Positions 40,601 to 47,686 of a stretch of 64,000 bases of DNA are shown here, in pieces. Source of the DNA: Mesorhizobium sp. dw_380 (lineage in GTDB: Bacteria > Pseudomonadota > Alphaproteobacteria > Rhizobiales > Rhizobiaceae); assembly GCF_018588885.1 (NCBI RefSeq), contig NZ_JAFFIW010000007.1:186001-250000 (forward strand), written 5' to 3'. The position numbers were made by a program, and so were the translations under genes. Numbering within the stretch: position 1 is the stretch's first letter; every line of letters begins with the position of its first letter. The notes under the pieces were generated by a model. That model was given only the letters and a program-made list of their open reading frames with translations. It was not told where the DNA came from and searched no databases.

Positions 40601-40754
40601 CATCCTCGTCGCCACCGTGCTGACCATCCTGGTACTGCCTGCGGGCTACGCCCTGTTCTTCGGCCGCGAGCCGAAGAAGCGTGACGTGGATGCCGCCGAA
40701 GCAGCCATGACGGAACAGCCGGAAAGGCCGCGACTCGCGCTGGCAGCCGAATAG
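37614..40754 (+). CDS. RND-family efflux pump, inner-membrane transporter
   Basis: The 1046-residue protein has the AcrB-type layout: TM1 near residues 17-38, two large periplasmic loops and TM clusters at ~340-540 and ~870-1030. The TM4 proton-relay motif is GLLVDDAMIVVEMMERKLEEG, and the second half shows GIIMRNSIILVDQIDQ. It exports drugs or metabolites by proton antiport with the preceding adaptor. Sequence character is closer to the VexF/multidrug branch than to heavy-metal pumps. Control is probably by the upstream TetR protein. Confidence 0.9.
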   Translation: MTTSTEEKRPFNLSRWAIGHPSIARFLFGLIIIAGALGLMRMGQKEDPDFTFRVMVVQAIWPGSSIQEMEDQVVNKIERKLQETPHLDFVRSFTRAGSAIITVQIKGDTNTAEVTDAFYQVRKKVGDISGDLPQGLLGPYFNDEFGDTFITLHSISGDGFSYPELKKFAIQARDMLLTTPGVEKAVIIGDQPEKLYIDVSSKALAERGLTLPDLQNAIKGQNNVDPAGSVDTGINSVRISVEGDVTKAADIRELRLRAGGQVTRLGDIATVTSGLEDPFQRKYRFNGHDSVQLGVVMAKGFKVTDVGKDVEATYKRFEETLPYGVSVDQISDQPGVVTDAVAEFMHALGEALLIVLVVSFLSIGWRSGLVIAIAIPLVLAATFAIMYELGIDLQRISLGALIIALGLLVDDAMIVVEMMERKLEEGLVKVEAASFAYSSTAFPMLTGTLITTAGFIPVGFAASTAGEYVRTLFYVVGIALIVSWFVAVYFTPWLGNMILKQRKHAGSHHDAFDTRFYRRLRSTVGWAVRHRIIVLAMTLVTFATSLWAFQFIPQNFFPQSSRPEILVDLWLPEGTSIKEVEVQAKALEAKMMDDKDKRFIATYIGEGAPRFFLPLDQQLRNPNFAQLLVMANDEPARERLIVKLRTVLAEDFPSVRAKVDRLFLGPPTGWPVQMRVMGPDRQEVRRIADQVKAKFQKDPLLGAVHDDWLEPVPAMKLVIDQDRARALGVTSQRIRQMLQTAMSGAPLDDFRDGEETVSIVAREPDASRSLLSSVDSVYIPTDFGGFVPLSQVAKVVPVLDQGIEWRRDRLPTISVRATLPDGVQSNDVVTKMYNDMKDLRAGLAPGYKIEIQGGAEDSAESQASIAAKAPIMLAIIVVLLMIQLQHFGKAMLVLATGPLGIIGAAAALLISGAPFGFVAILGVIALLGIIMRNSIILVDQIDQDIARGMERSEAIIGSAVRRFRPIVLTAMTAVLALIPISRGVFWGPLAYAMMGGILVATVLTILVLPAGYALFFGREPKKRDVDAAEAAMTEQPERPRLALAAE

Positions 40755-40767
40755 AACGGCTCTCCAT

Positions 40768-40808
40768 CGGATCATCCGTCTCGCCACCGGTCGATGGCGG
40801 ATGATCCG
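40768..40808 (+). terminator. Hairpin after the RND pump gene
   Basis: CGGATCATCCG (40768-40778) and CGGATGATCCG (40798-40808) are exact complements with partly paired inner sequence, 13 bases after the RND stop. No T-run follows, so factor-dependent termination or 3'-end protection is possible. Confidence 0.5.
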
Positions 40809-40953
40809 GCGTGGCGGTTGGGTCCGCCGCGCCGATGAAAAATGCTCCCCGATAAGGGTTTCGCAAAACAGAATTCCTTCCCAGTGCCGCGAAGGCGTCC
40901 CATCCTGAGCGACATCGGAGCGGCAACGCTCGTCCTCATCAGGATGTCTTCCC

Positions 40954-42309
40954 ATGACAGAAAAACGGCAACTGCGGCTCGGCGCCTTCATGCGCCCCGT
41001 CAGCTTGCACACCGGCGCCTGGCGCTATCCGGGCGCCTATCCCGATGCCAACTTCAACTTCGCCCATCTGAAGCGGTTCGCGCAGACGCTGGAGGCAGCG
41101 AAGTTCGACGCCTTCTTCATGGCCGACCATCTGGCCGTGCTCAACATGCCGATCGAGGCGCTGCGGCGCAGCCATACGGTGACGTCGTTCGAGCCGTTCA
41201 CGCTGCTGTCGGCGCTTGCCGCCGTCACCGACCATATCGGGCTGGTTGCCACCGCATCGACGACCTTCGACGCGCCCTATCACATCGCCCGCCGCTTCGC
41301 CTCGCTCGACCATATCAGCGGCGGCCGCGCCGGCTGGAACATCGTCACCACGTCAAACCCCGATGCCGCGCTCAATTTCGGGCTGGACGAACATGTCGAA
41401 CATGACGAGCGATATCATCGGGCGCGTGAATTCTATGATGTCGTGACCGGCCTGTGGGACAGTTTCGCCGACGATGCGTTCATCCGCGACGCCAAAAGTG
41501 GGCTCTATTTCGATCCGGCGCGGCTGCATGTGCTGGACCACAAGGGTGAACATTTATCGGTGCGAGGTCCGCTCAACATCGCGCGCCCGGTGCAAGGCTG
41601 GCCGGTCATCGTCCAGGCCGGCGCATCGGAAGCGGGGCGGCAGCTGGCCGCGGAGACGGCCGAGGTGATTTTCGCCGCCCATGGCGATCTTGCCGCCGGC
41701 CAGCGCTTCTTTGCCGATGTCAAAAGCCGCGCGGAAAAACTCGGCCGTTCGCGCGACGACATCAAGATCCTGCCTGGCGCCTTCGTCATCGTTGGCGACA
41801 GTGTCGATGAAGCGCGGGACAAGCGCGCCAAGCTCGACAGTCTGGTTTATTACGAGAGCGGCATCGCCTCGTTGTCCATCGCGCTCGGCCACGATGCGTC
41901 GGCCTTTGATCCCGACGCCGCCTTGCCGGAAATACCGGAGACCAATGCCTCCAAGAGCAGCCGCGAACGCGTCATTGAGCTGGCTCGGAACGAAAATCTC
42001 ACTGTGCGCCAGCTTGCCCAGAGACTGGGCGGCTATTCCGGTCTCGCCTTCGTCGGCACGCCGCAAACCATTGCCGACGAGATGGAGGAATGGCTGGTCG
42101 CCGAAGGGTCGGACGGCTTCAACATCATGTTTTCCTATCTGCCCGCCGGGCTCGACGATTTCGTCGAGAAGGTGGTGCCCGAGCTGCAGCGGCGCGGCAT
42201 CTTCAGGCGGCAATACGAGGGATCGACGCTGCGCGAGAATCTCGGCCTGAAGCGGCCGCCGAACCAGTTCTTCGACGACGCGAAAGCGACGATCCGCAAG
42301 GCCGGCTGA
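40954..42309 (+). CDS. LLM-class flavin-dependent monooxygenase (NtaA/SnaA/DszA family)
   Basis: The 451-residue protein matches the NtaA/DszA branch of bacterial-luciferase-like monooxygenases: LGAFMRPVSLHTGAWRYPGA, FDAFFMADHLAV, SGGRAGWNIVTTSNPDAALNFG, PVIVQAGASEAGRQLAAETAEVIF and a C-terminal GFNIMFSYLPAGLDDFVEKVVPEL. It uses reduced FMN from a separate reductase to oxidise a small organic N or S compound. No flavin reductase gene is adjacent. It faces the amine permease 3'-to-3' across a terminator. Substrate unknown. Confidence 0.85.
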   Translation: MTEKRQLRLGAFMRPVSLHTGAWRYPGAYPDANFNFAHLKRFAQTLEAAKFDAFFMADHLAVLNMPIEALRRSHTVTSFEPFTLLSALAAVTDHIGLVATASTTFDAPYHIARRFASLDHISGGRAGWNIVTTSNPDAALNFGLDEHVEHDERYHRAREFYDVVTGLWDSFADDAFIRDAKSGLYFDPARLHVLDHKGEHLSVRGPLNIARPVQGWPVIVQAGASEAGRQLAAETAEVIFAAHGDLAAGQRFFADVKSRAEKLGRSRDDIKILPGAFVIVGDSVDEARDKRAKLDSLVYYESGIASLSIALGHDASAFDPDAALPEIPETNASKSSRERVIELARNENLTVRQLAQRLGGYSGLAFVGTPQTIADEMEEWLVAEGSDGFNIMFSYLPAGLDDFVEKVVPELQRRGIFRRQYEGSTLRENLGLKRPPNQFFDDAKATIRKAG

Positions 42310-42322
42310 GGCTCACCGCGAA

Positions 42323-42359
42323 AAGAAACGGGCGCGCCGGAGCGCGCCCGATCCTTTTC
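42323..42359. terminator. Bidirectional terminator between convergent genes
   Basis: CGGGCGCG (42329-42336) and CGCGCCCG (42343-42350) pair around CCGGAG. AAAAGAAA precedes and ATCCTTTTCT follows, giving T-rich tails on both strands, as expected between the monooxygenase and permease genes. Confidence 0.75.
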
Positions 42360-42373
42360 TTGCGAGCACGATG

Positions 42374-44083
42374 TCAGATGACGAACAGCCAGTTGGCCAG
42401 CAGCATCACCGCCACGCCGGCGACCAGCGTCAGATAGGGCAGCATGCCGGCCTTCCTGACCTTGAGATCGGCCGAACTCATGCCGAGATCGGCCAGCATG
42501 TGGTCGGGGAACTTGCCGCCGTCCTGGACGTAGTGGCGGAAGCAGAACACCGGGATGATCAGCGCCGCGGTGATCAGCCCGGCCCACAGCGCCATCGGGT
42601 TCCACACCTTGGCGCCGGCGCCCATGAAGATCGCATTGACGTAGGCGAAGATCGCCCCGATCCCCAGCAGCCAGCTCGGAGCTTTCCATGGCCGGGCGAT
42701 ATGGCCGTTGTCGATGCGATGGATCCAGCCGGCATTGAGGTTGAGGAAGTTGAAGATGATATAGCCGCAGTTCGACACGGCGAGGATGAAGAAGAAGCTC
42801 GTCGCATCGGCCGAGGCGATCGCCAGCACGATCAGGTTGAAGACGAGATCGGTCCACATGGCCCGCGTCGGCGCGCCGTGCTCGTTGACATGGCTGAGAT
42901 AGCGCGGCAGCCAACCGTCGACCGAGCCCTGGTAGAGCGTGCGCGAGGAGCCGGCCATCGCCGTCATGATGCACAGCACCAGTGCCAGGATCATCAGCAT
43001 CACCAGCAGGCTGTGGATGAGCCTGCCGCCACCGACCATGCCGGCCAGCGCATCCGCCACGCCGGAACCATCGACGATCGGCGTCGCCAGCATGCCGTTC
43101 AAGCCCAGCACGCCCTGGAAGGTGAAGGGCACCAGGATGAACAAGAGCATGCAGAGCAGGCCGGAATAGAAAATGGCCTTGAAGGTGTCGGTACCGGGGT
43201 TCTTGAACTCGGAGGTGTAGCAGACGGCGGTTTCGAAGCCGTAGGTCGACCATGCCGCGATAAACATGCCGCCGAGCACGAGGGTCCAGCCGGCGATGTT
43301 CCATGAGCCGGGCTCAGGTGCATAGGCGGCGGCCAACGGCACCAGCGGCGAGAAGTTGGCCCAGTTGATCTGCCCGGTGAACATAGGCACGACGCCGACG
43401 ATCAGCATCGGGACGATGACCAGCAGGCCGATATATTTCTGCACATTGGCAGTGCCGAGGATGCCGCGATGCTGGATCGAGAAGATGATCAGCATCAGCA
43501 CCGCGCCGATGAAGAAGGTCGCGTTGAGCGTGAAGGAGACCGGACCCAGCGTGTGGCTGAACAGAGTCCAGTTGCGGATCGCCGGCGTCGCGGCGGCCGT
43601 CACCGCCGCGATGGCGTCGGCTGGCGCCGTTCCGGCATGCGCCGCGATATAGGCGATGACATCGGGCGACGTCTCGGTGAACAGCGGCACCGGCGCCAGC
43701 GCGTTGAGGATATAGGCGGCGGCGATCGAGCAGCCGAGCGACAGCACCGGCGACCAGGCGAACCAGTTGCACCATACCGACAGCGGCGCGATGAACTTGG
43801 AATAGCGCAGCCAGGCCGTGGCGCCGTAGATCGAGGCGCCGCCGGACTTGTTCGGGAACAGGCCGGCGATCTCGGCATAGGTGAAGGATTGCAGGAAACC
43901 CATGATCATGGACACCGTCCAGATCAGGAAGGCCAGCGTTCCCGTCGTGCCGGCGATGCCGCCTATGGAAAACAGGACCAGTGCCGGAACGCCGCTCGCC
44001 ACCCAGAAGGCGCCGCGCCAGTCGATATGCCTGAGCAGCTTGCTTTCGGCAGGCTGCTCGAGGACCGTGCTTATGATGCTCAT
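42374..44083 (-). CDS. APC-superfamily amino acid/amine permease
   Basis: The 569-residue protein has ~12-14 hydrophobic segments. The N-terminal GGIAGTTGTLAFLIWTVSMI and FTYAEIAGLFPNKSGGASIYG match the APC consensus for TM1-TM3, and AWSTYGFETAVCYTSEFKNPG the TM6 block. It lies 254 bases downstream of the TMAO demethylase gene on the same strand, suggesting transport of a methylated amine or amino acid linked to that pathway. Start ATG at 44083 follows GGGGAAG; upstream in-frame codons are unlikely. Substrate is inferred from context only. Confidence 0.82.
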   Translation of the reverse strand: MSIISTVLEQPAESKLLRHIDWRGAFWVASGVPALVLFSIGGIAGTTGTLAFLIWTVSMIMGFLQSFTYAEIAGLFPNKSGGASIYGATAWLRYSKFIAPLSVWCNWFAWSPVLSLGCSIAAAYILNALAPVPLFTETSPDVIAYIAAHAGTAPADAIAAVTAAATPAIRNWTLFSHTLGPVSFTLNATFFIGAVLMLIIFSIQHRGILGTANVQKYIGLLVIVPMLIVGVVPMFTGQINWANFSPLVPLAAAYAPEPGSWNIAGWTLVLGGMFIAAWSTYGFETAVCYTSEFKNPGTDTFKAIFYSGLLCMLLFILVPFTFQGVLGLNGMLATPIVDGSGVADALAGMVGGGRLIHSLLVMLMILALVLCIMTAMAGSSRTLYQGSVDGWLPRYLSHVNEHGAPTRAMWTDLVFNLIVLAIASADATSFFFILAVSNCGYIIFNFLNLNAGWIHRIDNGHIARPWKAPSWLLGIGAIFAYVNAIFMGAGAKVWNPMALWAGLITAALIIPVFCFRHYVQDGGKFPDHMLADLGMSSADLKVRKAGMLPYLTLVAGVAVMLLANWLFVI

Positions 44084-44191
44084 GTCAGTGACTTCCCCTT
44101 TTTTCGAATGTTCCCCGCCGGCGATGCCTCGGCTTTGCGAAGCTTGCCCCCGGCACATGACCGCACGACTCCGGTGTTTCCACTCAGTCGC

Positions 44192-44200
44192 ATTTTTTTC
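44192..44200. promoter_or_regulatory. AT-rich motif upstream of the amine permease
   Basis: ATTTTTTTC lies 109 bases upstream of the permease start. The same nonamer recurs inside the TGAAA-N4-TTTCA palindrome at 60276, and as its complement at 56857, both upstream of methylated-amine operons. Weak on its own. Confidence 0.25.
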
Positions 44201-44337
44201 TTAAGAGTGAAGATCGATCCGTCGCGCTTTCACGTCAAGCGTTTTGTGAAGCCGTGCACATCACGCTTGCGCGCGGGCACAACAACACGCTCGACGGGTT
44301 TCGCCGACAGGCGTCGTCGCGTGCCAGGTTCGGGTAG

Positions 44338-46707
44338 TTAGGAGCGTGGTCTTGTCTTCTGCGGATCGTAATGGGCGAAGCCAACGACATGCGCCGGCAG
44401 CCGCTTGGCATGACCATCGAGCTTGCCGATCTCGACCTCGGTGCCGATGGCCGCATGGGTGACGTCAAGCCGCGCCAGCGCGATGTTCTTGCCGAGCACC
44501 GGCGAGCGCATACCTGAGGTGACGACGCCGATCTGGGCACGGCCGACATGCACGCAGTCGCCATGGCCGACCGCGACATTGCTGTCGATGTCGAGCCCGA
44601 CCAGCTTATTCTGCGGGTTTTCCTTGCGCCGGATCAGCGCCTCGCGGCCGATGAAATCGTCGGTCTTGGTCTTCAGCGGCACGGTGAAGCCGATGCCGGC
44701 CTCGAAGGGATCGGTCTGGTCGGAAAACTCGTAGCCTGCGAAAATGAGCCCGGCTTCGATGCGCACCATGTCGAGCGCCTGCAGGCCCATCGGCTTCAGC
44801 CCATGCGGCTGGCCGGCTTCCCAGATCGCGTCGAACACGTTCTCGGCGTCGCGCGGGTGGCACCAGATCTCGTAGCCAAGCTCGCCGGTATAACCGGTGC
44901 GCGAGACGACGACCGGAATGCCGTTGCCGCCGCCGATGCGGGCGACGGCGAAGCGGAACCATTCGAGCTCATCGATCGACGGCTGCAGCGGCGAGGTCCA
45001 GATCACCTCTCGAAGGATGTCGCGGCTCTTCGGACCCTGCACGGCGACATTGTGCATCTGGTCGGTCGACGATCGCACGAGCACATTGAGCCCATGCTTT
45101 TTGGCCGTTTCGCGCAGCCATTCGCCGGACAGATCGTCGCCGCCGACCCAGCGGAAATTATCCTTGCCAAGCCTGAGCAGCGTGCCGTCGTCGATCATGC
45201 CGCCGTGCTCGTAACACATGGCGGAATAGACGACTTGGCCGACGCCGAGTTTCTTGACGTCGCGGGTCAGCGTGTATTGCAGCAGCGCCTCGGAATCCGG
45301 GCCGGTGACCTCGAACTTGCGCAGCGGCGACAGGTCCATGATCACGGCGTCCTGCCGGCAGGCCCAATATTCGGCGATTGGCCCGTCCTTGGCGAAGGAG
45401 TTGGCCAGCCAGTAGCCCCTGTACTCGACGAAGTTGCGGGTATGCTTGGCAAAGCTCGAATGAAAAGCTGTCTCGCGGGTCATTTTCGGTTCCGAATCGG
45501 GCGTCATGCGTCTGGCGATCGCTCGCGAGAATTTGTGCTGGCCGGAATAGGTCCGCACGTGGATGTCGGTCAGGTCCCAGCCATTGGCCGGTGTCGTGTC
45601 GTCGGGGCAGGCCGAGGAGACGCAGACGATGTCGGTCAGTGCCCTCAGCAGCACATAGTCGCCCGGCCGCGACCATGGCTCGTCCGACACCATGACACCA
45701 TGCGCGTCGATCGCCGTGTTGAAGAAGAAGTTGATGGCCATCCAGCCGGCGCGGGGATTGACGCCCTTGTCGGCCAGCGCCCGATTGAAATTTTCCGAGC
45801 AATTGGTGTGCCCGGGATAGCCGATATCGTCATAATATTTAGCGGCACAGGCGAGTGCGAAGGCGTCGTGCCGGCCGCATGTGTCCTGCACCACCTCGAC
45901 CAGCGGCTCCATGTCCTGGTCGTAATATTTCGAATGCAGACCGGGCATCGGATAGCTCGCGCCCATCAGCGTGCGCGTCGTCGTCACGTCGAGCGGATGG
46001 CCGAGGCCCTTGTCCAGCTTGCGCGCCGAAAAGCACTGGAAGTCGGTGCACTGGCGGCCGTCGACATCGATGATCTGCAGATAGTCGCCCGCCTTGACGA
46101 AATAGGATTCCGCCGTCGCCGAATGGACGCGCAGATCGAGCACCGGATCGGCGAGCGGATCGGCAAGCTGTGATCGCGCCGCGGGGCGGATCGTGTTGCG
46201 CCGGACGATGATCGTAAGCGGCGTCGTGGTGTCGTGGCCATCGACCAGCATCGGCCCGCCGGGTGCTGCAATCAGCATCGAGCCGTCGCGCGCGACGGTA
46301 AAACTCTGCTCTGACCCAACGGGTGTCGCACTGCCGAACACCCGCACCGCCTTGGCCTGATCGAGCTGAACCTGCCGGCGTGCGAGGCCACGGCGCACCG
46401 AAGCGAGGCTGTCGCCGCCATCGACCAGCAGCGCCTTGATACCAGCGGCATTGCTGTTCGAAATTTCAGCGAAGATGCCTGGATCGGTCCCGCCCGTGCT
46501 GTCCCATGCCAGCAGCTCGCAAGCCTGGCCGCCCTCGACATTGCGCACCGTGATCGTATCGCCGGCCTCGACCTCGATCAGCACAGCGCCGTTGCCTTGG
46601 ATCGTATAGCGCTCCATGCCCGACGGCAGCGCGATCTGCCCAGGCCTCAGGATGAGGCTTGGCCGGGGCGGTCCGGCTGCGACGGCAGGGTAGGGCGACT
46701 GGCTCAT
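44338..46707 (-). CDS. tdm: Trimethylamine N-oxide demethylase (DUF1989-GcvT fusion)
   Basis: The 789-residue protein joins DUF1989 sequence (residues ~15-400) to a GcvT tetrahydrofolate-binding domain (residues ~420-789: VIMDLSPLRKFEVTGPDSEALLQY, SRTGYTGELGYEIW, GLDMVRIEAG-like QALDMVRIEAGLIF). This architecture is that of Tdm, which splits TMAO into dimethylamine and formaldehyde; the GcvT half is thought to capture formaldehyde on THF. Conserved cysteines at about 277 (TCGRHD), 303 (NCSENF) and 367 (SACPDD) are candidate metal ligands. Genes for dimethylamine and methylamine degradation follow nearby. No trimethylamine monooxygenase gene is in the window. A bare aminomethyltransferase is less likely. 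Confidence 0.85.
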   Translation of the reverse strand: MSQSPYPAVAAGPPRPSLILRPGQIALPSGMERYTIQGNGAVLIEVEAGDTITVRNVEGGQACELLAWDSTGGTDPGIFAEISNSNAAGIKALLVDGGDSLASVRRGLARRQVQLDQAKAVRVFGSATPVGSEQSFTVARDGSMLIAAPGGPMLVDGHDTTTPLTIIVRRNTIRPAARSQLADPLADPVLDLRVHSATAESYFVKAGDYLQIIDVDGRQCTDFQCFSARKLDKGLGHPLDVTTTRTLMGASYPMPGLHSKYYDQDMEPLVEVVQDTCGRHDAFALACAAKYYDDIGYPGHTNCSENFNRALADKGVNPRAGWMAINFFFNTAIDAHGVMVSDEPWSRPGDYVLLRALTDIVCVSSACPDDTTPANGWDLTDIHVRTYSGQHKFSRAIARRMTPDSEPKMTRETAFHSSFAKHTRNFVEYRGYWLANSFAKDGPIAEYWACRQDAVIMDLSPLRKFEVTGPDSEALLQYTLTRDVKKLGVGQVVYSAMCYEHGGMIDDGTLLRLGKDNFRWVGGDDLSGEWLRETAKKHGLNVLVRSSTDQMHNVAVQGPKSRDILREVIWTSPLQPSIDELEWFRFAVARIGGGNGIPVVVSRTGYTGELGYEIWCHPRDAENVFDAIWEAGQPHGLKPMGLQALDMVRIEAGLIFAGYEFSDQTDPFEAGIGFTVPLKTKTDDFIGREALIRRKENPQNKLVGLDIDSNVAVGHGDCVHVGRAQIGVVTSGMRSPVLGKNIALARLDVTHAAIGTEVEIGKLDGHAKRLPAHVVGFAHYDPQKTRPRS

Positions 46708-46744
46708 CTCAGCCTTGCGGTTCGAGAAACAAGTTTGCCTGTGT

Positions 46745-46757
46745 GTAAAATTATTTT
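46745..46757. promoter_or_regulatory. AT-rich palindrome upstream of tdm
   Basis: TAAAAT-T-ATTTTA is a perfect dyad 38 bases upstream of the tdm start. It may be an operator or simply overlap the -10 region. Confidence 0.35.
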
Positions 46758-46863
46758 AGCAGCAAGAATAGCAGGGGGATCGCGTTTGGCAAGGCTGAGG
46801 TGGCGGCCCGGATGTGAACACAGGGATGAATTCGCTACTCAGCTTCATCTTCCGAACGTCAGC

Positions 46864-47037
46864 GCTGCCCCTCATCTGGCTGCCGCCATCTTCTCCCCGT
46901 AAACGGGGCGAAGGGCGCTGTCGTGGCCGGTTTCGCCAATCGCCAACGTTGCAGAACCAGCGCCGAGGAGTGCGGCCAGCGTCTTTCTCCCCGTCATTAT
47001 ACGGGGAGAAATGCCCGGCAGGGCAATGAGGGGCGGC
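46864..47037. repeat. Mosaic repeat element, copy 1 (174 bp)
   Basis: The element begins GCTGCCCCTCAT and ends ATGAGGGGCGGC (inverted ends, one mismatch). Near its left end it has a TCTCCCCGT-AAACGGGG hairpin, in the middle TTTCGCCAATC and GTTGCA, and near its right end TTTCTCCCCGTCATTATACG with its paired GGGGAGAA. Copy 2 at 50687-50863 has the same layout. It occupies most of the gap between mgdD and tdm and resembles rhizobial intergenic mosaic elements (RIME type). The rest of that 352-base gap is the tdm promoter region. Confidence 0.75.
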
Positions 47038-47059
47038 GCCGAGATCTACAATTGTCGAA

Positions 47060-47686
47060 CTAAAGTTCCTCTGAATGTTTGATGTCGACGCCATACTCGG
47101 CAGCCGAGTCGAGGATCGAGTGCCAAAGGCTCTCGGCAAAGGTGGCGAACACCAGCAGATTAAACACCGCCTGTCCATCCGTTCGGTCATTGCCGCGCCA
47201 GAGCGTGACGCTGGTGTGATCCATCGAAGTAGCGGCGGCCATGCCAACAGGGAACGCTGCCGGGTGCAAATCGATCGATGACAGCTTGGCCAGCATCGTC
47301 CGCGCCTTGGCGCCCGAAATGCTGATCAAGACCCGCGCATGCGATTGGTCGGACAGCGACGCCGATTGCGCGAACGTTTGGCCGAGCGCGCCAATCCTGT
47401 GCTTGCCGCCCCTCGACAGGACGAAGAACTGATCCGGCCCTGACCAGATCAGCGTGGCATCCTGCGCCTGCACGGCCTTGGGCGCATCCGGAGCGGCAAC
47501 GCCGAAACGCTCCTTCGCGGCATTAGCCAGGTCGACCGCCTTGCCGCGCCGCGCCATCACCTGGATCAGGTCGAAATTGCGGATTTCGGTCAGCGAGACG
47601 CCGGCCTCGCCACCGCGAGCGCCATGCGCACCGGCGACAAGCGCATGCTCCAACGGACTGCGGGAGACCCAGGAAAACTCAGCCAC
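47060..47686 (-). CDS. mgdD: N-methylglutamate dehydrogenase subunit D (SoxG-like)
   Basis: The ~208-residue protein resembles the gamma subunit of heterotetrameric sarcosine oxidase (SRSPLEHALVAGAHGARGGEAG, EIRNFDLIQVMARRGKA, ATLIWSGPDQFFVL, FPVGMAAATSMDHTSVTLWR). In this operon it should be the small subunit of N-methylglutamate dehydrogenase, which oxidises N-methylglutamate to glutamate plus a C1 unit on THF. The GTG at 47686 has GGAGG eight bases upstream and overlaps mgdC by 8 bases; an ATG at 47701 is the alternative start. It is the last gene of the operon. Confidence 0.85.
   Translation of the reverse strand: MAEFSWVSRSPLEHALVAGAHGARGGEAGVSLTEIRNFDLIQVMARRGKAVDLANAAKERFGVAAPDAPKAVQAQDATLIWSGPDQFFVLSRGGKHRIGALGQTFAQSASLSDQSHARVLISISGAKARTMLAKLSSIDLHPAAFPVGMAAATSMDHTSVTLWRGNDRTDGQAVFNLLVFATFAESLWHSILDSAAEYGVDIKHSEEL

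Noticed and set aside
37998..41012. A 1004-codon open frame on the minus strand
   Set aside because: It is antisense to the clearly conserved RND pump gene, is rich in His/Arg/Asp as expected of a GC-rich shadow frame, and has no recognisable domain.
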